From Acanthamoeba lenticulata (lineage: Eukaryota; Discosea; Longamoebia; Acanthamoebidae), in assembly GCA_002179805.1 (NCBI GenBank), contig NAVB01002451.1, forward strand, positions 1-12,562: a stretch of 12,562 nucleotides of DNA. Reading direction: 5' to 3'. Position numbers and translations under genes: made by a program. This document shows positions 8,214 through 12,562 of this stretch, piece by piece. Within the stretch, counting starts at the first letter, position 1, and each line of letters opens with the position of its first letter. Below the pieces are notes generated by a model, which was not told the DNA's origin, ran no database searches, and saw nothing but the letters and a program-made list of their open reading frames with translations.

Positions 8214-9616
8214 CTACTGCTTGTTGGAGCGCTGAACCTCCTTCTCGACCTCGGCGGCAAAATCGATGGTGGGCTTCTCCAGGCCCTCGCCCACTTTCCA
8301 GCGCACAAAGTGCGTGAGGTGGACCTGGCCGCCGAGCTTGGCGCCCTCCTGCGCCAGCAGCTCCCGCACGGTGCCCGTCTCCTCGCCGTAGGTCATTTGC
8401 TGCTCCAGCACCACATGCTCCTCCTTCGCCTGTTGTTGGTGCATTCCCCCCCCCCCAACACAATTCAGCTAAATGATTGGAAAATAAGAACACAACAATA
8501 AGAAGCAAAGCACCAAGAGGCAGATGAAGGATGACCGAAGGATCGACGACGCCTTGCCATTTGAGAGAGAGAGAGAGAGAGAGAAGAAGAAGAAGAAGAA
8601 GACTTATTGAGGGGGGGGAGAGAGAGAGAGAGAGAGTGAGAGAAGAGAGGGCACACACCTCGGCTGCGGGGGCATCCTCGGGGGCGATGTACTTGGGGTT
8701 GATCCCGGCCACATGCTTAGCGAGCGCGTTGGCGAGCGGCACCAGCCTGCTGCTCACTTGCTCCTTTTTTGAAGTAACAAGTTAAATTAAATGGGCGTTA
8801 AAGCAAGTCTCTGGGGGACAAGGGGGAAGGAGACGCGCCGGGAGGGGGAGGAGGACGCACGGGAGAAGGAGGCGCGGGACGAGTCTCGAGGGCGACGAGG
8901 GCGCCCAGGGTGCCGGTGTTGGGGAGGCCCGTTCCCTGAACGAAGGCTCCCACGACGCCCTGCGGGCCGGCGGCTCGGAGGAGCACGCCCCGTCGCACCT
9001 TCATGTTCTCACCCACCTGCATGAAGAGAGCGATGATGCTGTCGGCGACGGTCTTGTTGTTGTTGTTGTCCACAGAGCCCCCGGGCGTAAGAGCCGAGAG
9101 CCACGCGGGCTCGAGGTGGTGCGGGCCCTGGCCCGCTTCCGGGGCCGCCACTTCGGTGGCATGTGCCAGAGCGGCCTCTGCAGCGTCGAGGGTCACGCGC
9201 TGGAACCCCTCGAGCCGCCCTACAAAGTCCGTCTCGCTGTTGACTTCTACGAGAACAGCGGCTGACGAAGACGGGTTGAGTCCAAGGGCGAGAGCGCCCT
9301 CGGTTGTGGGCCGCTCGGCTTTTTTGGCAAACCGCGCTCGCGCTTTGTCAAGAAGCCACGCCTCGGCCTTGGCCGGATCACCCCCGGAAGCGGCAAGAGC
9401 TTCCTTGCAGTCCATGACACCGGCGCCCGTACGCGTACGAAGCTCTTTGATCTGCGCCATCGTGCCTCCGGCCGCCGCGTCCGCAAACAACCGCCGCCCA
9501 GCGGCACGCGACTGAAGAGAAGCTGTGACGGCCTGACCACTCCTTACAGCCAGCGAACCTCGAGCAGGAAGTCCCCAAGACAGCGGCATACTTCGCAGGG
9601 CAAACGAGGCCTTCAT
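8214..9616 (-). CDS. TSFM: Mitochondrial translation elongation factor Ts
   Basis: Exon model: complement(join(8214..8429, 8659..8763, 8861..9616)), 358 residues. EF-Ts recharges mitochondrial EF-Tu by GDP/GTP exchange. Residues 1-52 form an Arg/Ala/Ser-rich, acid-poor presequence (MKASFALRSMPLSWGLPARG...), as expected for matrix import. The UBA-like N-domain follows: IKELRTRTGAGVMDCKEAL, with the family motif TGAGxxDCKxAL. The core has AVLVEVNSETDFVGR, with the conserved TDFV that contacts EF-Tu. Exon 2 gives LVPLANALAKHVAGINPKYI and the last exon VRELLAQEGAKLGGQVHLTHFVRWKVGEG. A short Asn run (NNNN) comes from a GTT repeat. The start is the ATG at 9616; the frame is open further upstream but without an ATG. 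Exons 1 and 2 are joined by donor GTGCGT at 8860 and acceptor AAAAAAG at 8764, which preserves frame; a phase-1 alternative (donor at 8880, acceptor at CAAG) would also keep frame, so a few residues around 246-254 are uncertain. Confidence 0.93.
8563..8640 (-). repeat. Compound microsatellite in EF-Ts intron 2
   Basis: On the plus strand the order is (GA)n, (AAG)n, G8 and (GA)n. On the EF-Ts sense strand this reads (TC)n, C8, (CTT)n, (TC)n after the donor GTGTGT at 8658. G11 (plus strand C11, 8446-8456) precedes the acceptor of the same intron. Confidence 0.9.
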
Positions 9617-9744
9617 CTTTCTGATGTGGAGATGAATATGTGGGGCTTGTCCCGGAAAAGGAAATAACAAGAAGAAAATGAACCCACGAAAACATAAGAA
9701 AATATCGCCAACTGATCGATCAGTTCATTGCGTGGCGCAACTCA
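9617..9744. promoter_or_regulatory. Short divergent promoter, EF-Ts / LSM1
   Basis: Only 128 bp separate the two start codons, so both promoters and 5' leaders overlap here. The middle is A-rich (GAAAATG, AACATAAGAAAATATC). A 16-bp palindrome lies next to the LSM1 end. Confidence 0.7.
9710..9725. promoter_or_regulatory. Perfect 16-bp palindrome in the divergent promoter
   Basis: AACTGATCGATCAGTT equals its own reverse complement and ends 19 bases before the LSM1 ATG. It could be a dimeric regulator site read from both sides, or a hairpin in the LSM1 leader if transcription starts upstream of it. The perfect symmetry is seen directly; the function is inference. Confidence 0.6.
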
Positions 9745-10322
9745 ATGAATCGTCAAGAGCAGGTTGTTTCCGAAGAGATCGACGACCTCACCTTCTTGCC
9801 CGGCACTGTGAGCCTGGTAGAAGAGGTGGACCAACGGATTTTGGTCGTTCTTCAAGACGGGCGTAAACTGCTGGGCATTTTGCGTTCTTTCGACCAATAT
9901 GGTGTTCCCCCCCCCAAACACCAACCTCATGAGCGGCTCCAAATGCTCATTGAGAGTGTGGTCGTGCTCTTTACAGCAAATCTGGTACTGGAGCAAACAA
10001 TCGAGCGCATTTATGTCGGCGAACAGTACGCAGAGAAGAACCTTGGGTTGTTCGTTGTTCGTGGCGACAACATTGTTCTTCTTGGGCCTATCGTACTTCC
10101 TCCCTTCCCCACATCCATAGTACCTGAGGTGAGGCCTGGATCACTCAGGTCGCCCCCCCCCCTTCTCTTTTTTGCCAGGACGAGAGTCGGGAGGATCTGT
10201 GCGTGAAGGGCCTCACCAAGGTGTCGTTGCCCGAGATCGAGGCAGCACGAAAAGCTGAGCGAGAGGCAAAGAGGGCACAGTGGGAGCTAAAGCAGAAAAT
10301 GAATCAAGACCCCTGGTCTTAA
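9745..10322 (+). CDS. LSM1: LSM1, Sm-like protein of the cytoplasmic Lsm1-7 ring
   Basis: Exon model: join(9745..9901, 9977..10092, 10179..10322), 138 residues against about 133 in human. LSM1 distinguishes the cytoplasmic Lsm1-7 ring, which with Pat1 binds oligoadenylated mRNA 3' ends and promotes decapping, from the nuclear Lsm2-8 ring. Visible: [41 protein letters not shown] (Sm1, across intron 1) and [15 protein letters not shown] (Sm2, with the RGDN-type motif). The last exon ([12 protein letters not shown]... to NQDPWS) is a charged helix-like C-terminal extension typical of LSM1 and has no ATG until near its end. The ATG at 9745 gives the expected short N-terminus before FLPGT. Both introns carry a C9-C10 run: intron 1 five bases after the donor, intron 2 near its acceptor. 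Confidence 0.96.
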
Positions 10323-10716
10323 AACCCCTGGTGCCCCTTGCTGCCTCCTCCCCCCCCCCCAGCGCTTGGGTGCGGCCGCACCGTGCTCGACAAGTGCTGT
10401 CTCCACAGGGGCAAGTCGCGCTAGCATGCCAGTGGGTCTGCTCTTCGAGATTTCGTGGGATGGCAGATTTACAATGCGCTATGTGCCACAACTATGTCGG
10501 AGCTAATGCTGCTGACCGGCCACGGACCGGCCGCGAGCGCGGGCAGGCCCACGAGAATCGAGGGCAATTTGCCATCTCCTAAGGGGTGGTGGCCACCGTA
10601 AAAACGTGCTGCGTGCGCAGTAGCACGGCTTGGGTCATACAACCTTTCAAACCATCGCGTGCAGAAAACAAACACCGGTCCCATCAGCCTGAGTACTTAC
10701 ATCTATCTCTCTGACA
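10323..10716. promoter_or_regulatory. Intergenic region between LSM1 and the small membrane gene
   Basis: 394 bp without a gene I can support. A run of 11 C (10350-10360) followed by AG resembles the end of an intron, so a UTR intron or an unrecognised exon is possible. A direct repeat GACCGGCC lies at about 10515-10534. A short frame starting at 10460 (MADLQCAMCHNY...) ends at 10582 with no recognisable domain beyond one CxxC. Confidence 0.5.
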
Positions 10717-11135
10717 ATGCCCTGTACTTGTGCTCGCTTGAGCTTCTCTGGGGTGGAGAGGATCATAGCCGCCTTCTTCATCGTGGCCTCGAATTCTACA
10801 GCAATTGGCCTCACACTTGCCTTTAACGAGTGGGGCCTCTTGGTCCTCGCTGTGTCCTACATTGTTGCTTTCTTCCTCCTCGTGGTACCTTAACTTCTTC
10901 CTTTGTTGATGGCGCTGCTTGAACGAACCCCGATGCTTTCGTGTTGTGTGTTTGTGTGTATGTAACGAAAGAGCTCACACCACCATTTCTTCAGACGGGC
11001 TTCACAAAATGGCGTCCATTCAAGCACTGCTGCTACGAAAAGACAAGCAAACACGCCCGTAGCGACTCACGCGAAAGCAAAGCAGCAGAGATCGCCCGCA
11101 AGCACAATGAGTTCTACCGTGACAACGTCGTGTGA
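10717..11135 (+). CDS. Small protein with two predicted membrane helices, unrecognised
   Basis: Exon model: join(10717..10884, 10995..11135), 102 residues. Exon 1 has no other support than its frame, hydrophobic pattern and the in-frame junction. The first helix is about residues 15-35 (RIIAAFFIVASNSTAIGLTL) and the second about 39-58 (WGLLVLAVSYIVAFFLLVTG), separated by only FNE, so a helical hairpin is likely. The tail is basic and polar (FTKWRPFKHCCYEKTS...FYRDNVV). Cysteines lie on the membrane-flanking sides (MPCTC and HCC) and could be lipidated. The donor GTACCT and acceptor TTCTTCAG fit other introns here. The exon-1 region also has an open alternative frame (SDNALYLCSLELL...), rejected because it stops before any suitable donor. 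Confidence 0.55.
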
Positions 11136-11477
11136 GACACCTCTCGGCCGAGCGTCTGCCTGGCCGTATCGGCCTTTGTTGCATTCTCTTTTTCTCTCTT
11201 CGCAGAGCTAGTTTTTTCATTTTTGTTCCCCTCTTTCTTCCTGTGTCCTAGTAACGTGAAACTGAGAGATTCCGAACTTGATCAATTCCACGTGAGGTAT
11301 TTTCCTAAAGAAGGGCTGCCGCTTGTCGTGTTAAGAAGGCGCTTCTCAGCTCCGCTGGAGATTGGCTAGATGCGTCAAAGGCGTCGCTCGTGCGCTGGAC
11401 ACACGCAAAGCCTACCCGAACGTGCGTAGCCGATTACGTATTCGCACCGCCGGTAAGACGCAACACACGCCCCGCCC
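11136..11477. promoter_or_regulatory. Upstream region of the bZIP-like gene with ACGT-core sites
   Basis: 342 bp. It contains a palindromic G-box CACGTG (11289-11294), AACGTG (11253-11258), AACGTG again (11420-11424 area) and TTACGTAT (11434-11441). ACGT cores are the classical targets of bZIP factors, and CACGTG also of bHLH factors. GTAAGACG at about 11452 resembles a donor, so a non-coding first exon is possible. No ORF with a recognisable product was seen. Confidence 0.45.
11289..11294. promoter_or_regulatory. G-box CACGTG
   Basis: Perfect CACGTG in the context TTCCACGTGAGG, 184 bases before the predicted start at 11478. It matches the core bound by bZIP and bHLH proteins. A match of this length occurs by chance about every 4 kb, so occupancy is speculative. 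Confidence 0.35.
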
Positions 11478-12524
11478 ATGCACGAGGCGCGTCATCACCA
11501 ACAACAGCAACTCTACGCGCAGCACGGGCTTTCTATGGCGTCGTCCGCCTCCCAGCAGCAACAACATGCACAACATGCGCATCAACTGCGCCCTGCCCAT
11601 CATCAGCCACCACCTCTTACCCACGGTCTGACTACGTCCGGCGGAGGAGGTGTGGGTCCCGCTTCTTCTCGGCAGAGTACTACACTCCAACAAGGCTCTG
11701 GGTCTCTTGGCCGCGGAGCCTCCCCGCCTCACGGAAGCGCTCCGCCACACTTGCCCATCAGCGGCTCCTCGGTCTCCTACTCGGACGACAATGGGCCGTT
11801 TAATATGCTCTCCTTGCCCTTTGACGACTCGTCATCTCACCTGGATCTTCCATCTCTTTTGCAAGCCAATGGCAACCGCGACTCGCGTTATAATGTGGGG
11901 GACCATCATCATGCTTATTCCGCGCAAGCGCCCCTCCAGCCGCAGCACCACCGCCACACCCCACAAGCAGCCAGCGCTTGGTCGCACCCCGAGCCCTTGC
12001 CTCCTGTTCGTCTCGGTACGACTTTTCTCCATCTTGGGCCGACCATCAATGATAAAAGGTGTGTATCGAAATACAAATCGAAATTCAAGGAAGAGGGCTT
12101 GTGTGTGGCTTTATAGGCTGCCGAAGAGGGCATTGATTGATTTTTGGGGGGAACGCTCGAAGTGTAAATTTACACCTCATCTAAAACCAACTCGTGCGTG
12201 CGCAGGAACCGAAAGCAAACCACAAGAACCTCTCCAACCTTCGCCCGAACCTAGTCCCGACCAACAGCGCGACACTGGACCTCCCCCACCGCAGCAAATC
12301 ACTCCTCCGACAAAGAAGCGAAATGCCGACACCTTCTCTCAACAGCAGCAGCACCAAGGCCAGTTCATAATCGATGACGCCCCCAAGCCCACCCGCACCA
12401 AGAAGAAGAAAACAGTAGAAAAGGCTTCCATTCCCCTCGACGACTCTGATGTGCTTGATGACGAGTTCGGCGACGAGTGCGAAGGCGCCGATGGTGTCCC
12501 CAAAGACGTGAAGCGCCAGATGAG
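11478..12524 (+). CDS. Probable bZIP transcription factor, N-terminal part, 3' truncated
   Basis: Exon model: join(11478..12015, 12206..12524, ...), 285 complete residues so far; the gene runs off the right edge. Residues 1-180 are rich in Gln, His, Ser and Pro (HHQQQQLYAQHG, SQQQQHAQHAHQ) with a hydrophobic-acidic patch, FNMLSLPFDDSSSHLDLPSL, that resembles an activation segment. Exon 2 has more Pro/Gln, basic clusters TPPTKKRN and TRTKKKK that suit nuclear import, an acidic stretch (DDSDVLDDEFGDECEG), and ends in VPKDVKRQM plus AG of the next codon before GTAACT. KRxxR directly after a short linker is how many bZIP basic regions begin, with the N-x-A-A/S-x-x-S/C-R core expected in the next exon. 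That exon is outside the window, so the family is inferred. Intron 1 (12016-12205) starts GTACGA and ends GTGCGCAG. The start is the first ATG in frame; an upstream exon cannot be excluded. Confidence 0.6.
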
Positions 12525-12562
12525 GTAACTCCTTCCCCTCCATTCTCCTTATCATCGCGGGA
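12525..12562 (+). other. Start of an intron of the bZIP-like gene
   Basis: GTAACTCC after ATGAG fits a donor at phase 2, and reading through gives an immediate TAA at 12526. A pyrimidine-rich stretch follows to the end of the window. Confidence 0.5.

Noticed and set aside
7966..8757. Minus-strand 263-residue continuous frame as one protein
   Set aside because: It starts in EF-Ts exon 2 but then reads through microsatellite and homopolymer intron sequence; the EF-Ts C-terminus lies in another frame at 8214-8429.
10460..10582. Short plus-strand frame MADLQCAMCHNY... as a gene
   Set aside because: About 40 residues, no recognisable domain beyond one CxxC, Arg-rich low-complexity rest, and no donor or acceptor linking it to a neighbour with good frame.
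11390..11803. Alternative plus-strand frames at the start of the bZIP-like gene
   Set aside because: They overlap the Gln/His-rich frame, have no family signal, and do not connect to the exon at 12206 with a correct phase at the donor 12016.
1..12562. tRNA, rRNA, snRNA, transposon, virus-derived gene or CRISPR array
   Set aside because: No cloverleaf-like block with T-loop consensus, no long terminal or inverted repeats around an ORF, no transposase, capsid or polymerase motifs, and no regularly spaced repeats were seen.

Overview
The window is eukaryotic nuclear DNA. It is GC-rich, packed with short introns, and has genes on both strands separated by 100-500 bases. Gene content, GC-rich third positions, introns of about 70-230 bases and abundant (TC)n and poly-C/poly-G tracts fit a free-living amoeba of the Acanthamoeba type. 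This assignment is inference: no rRNA or other definitive marker is present. I saw no virus, transposon, plasmid, CRISPR array, rRNA or tRNA.

Layout from left to right. (1) 46-2452 (+) is the 3' part of a gene for a type I membrane protein with at least four filamin-type Ig repeats, each carrying N-glycosylation sequons, then one membrane helix and a 12-residue basic tail. (2) 2563-4010 (-) is MRT4, a ribosomal P0-like factor of 60S assembly, in five exons. (3) 4397-6101 (+) and (4) 6601-7959 (+) are consecutive genes for unrecognised secretory-pathway membrane proteins whose glycine-rich membrane segments resemble each other. (5) 8214-9616 (-) is mitochondrial elongation factor Ts in three exons. 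(6) 9745-10322 (+) is LSM1, the cytoplasmic Sm-like protein of mRNA decay, in three exons, one of which has no ATG. EF-Ts and LSM1 are divergent over 128 bp that hold a perfect 16-bp palindrome. (7) 10717-11135 (+) is a small protein with two predicted membrane helices. (8) 11478 to beyond 12524 (+) is the N-terminal part of a Gln/His/Pro-rich nuclear protein. Its reading frame breaks at a splice donor just where a bZIP basic region appears to begin, and its upstream region carries several ACGT-core sites.

The exon models were assembled by hand from reading frame, GT/AG sites and protein family. Every internal junction keeps frame and all totals are whole codon numbers. The housekeeping genes (MRT4, EF-Ts, LSM1) are independent functions in RNA and ribosome biology and are not a pathway cluster. 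The three surface-protein genes have no shared operon logic, apart from the similar membrane cassette of genes 3 and 4.

The most unusual signal is in the introns. Many carry a run of 8-12 C just after the donor or a run of 9-12 G shortly before the acceptor, on the sense strand, with almost no exceptions to that polarity. About half of the donors read GTAC instead of GTAAGT or GTGAGT. No previously undescribed defence or mobile system is visible.
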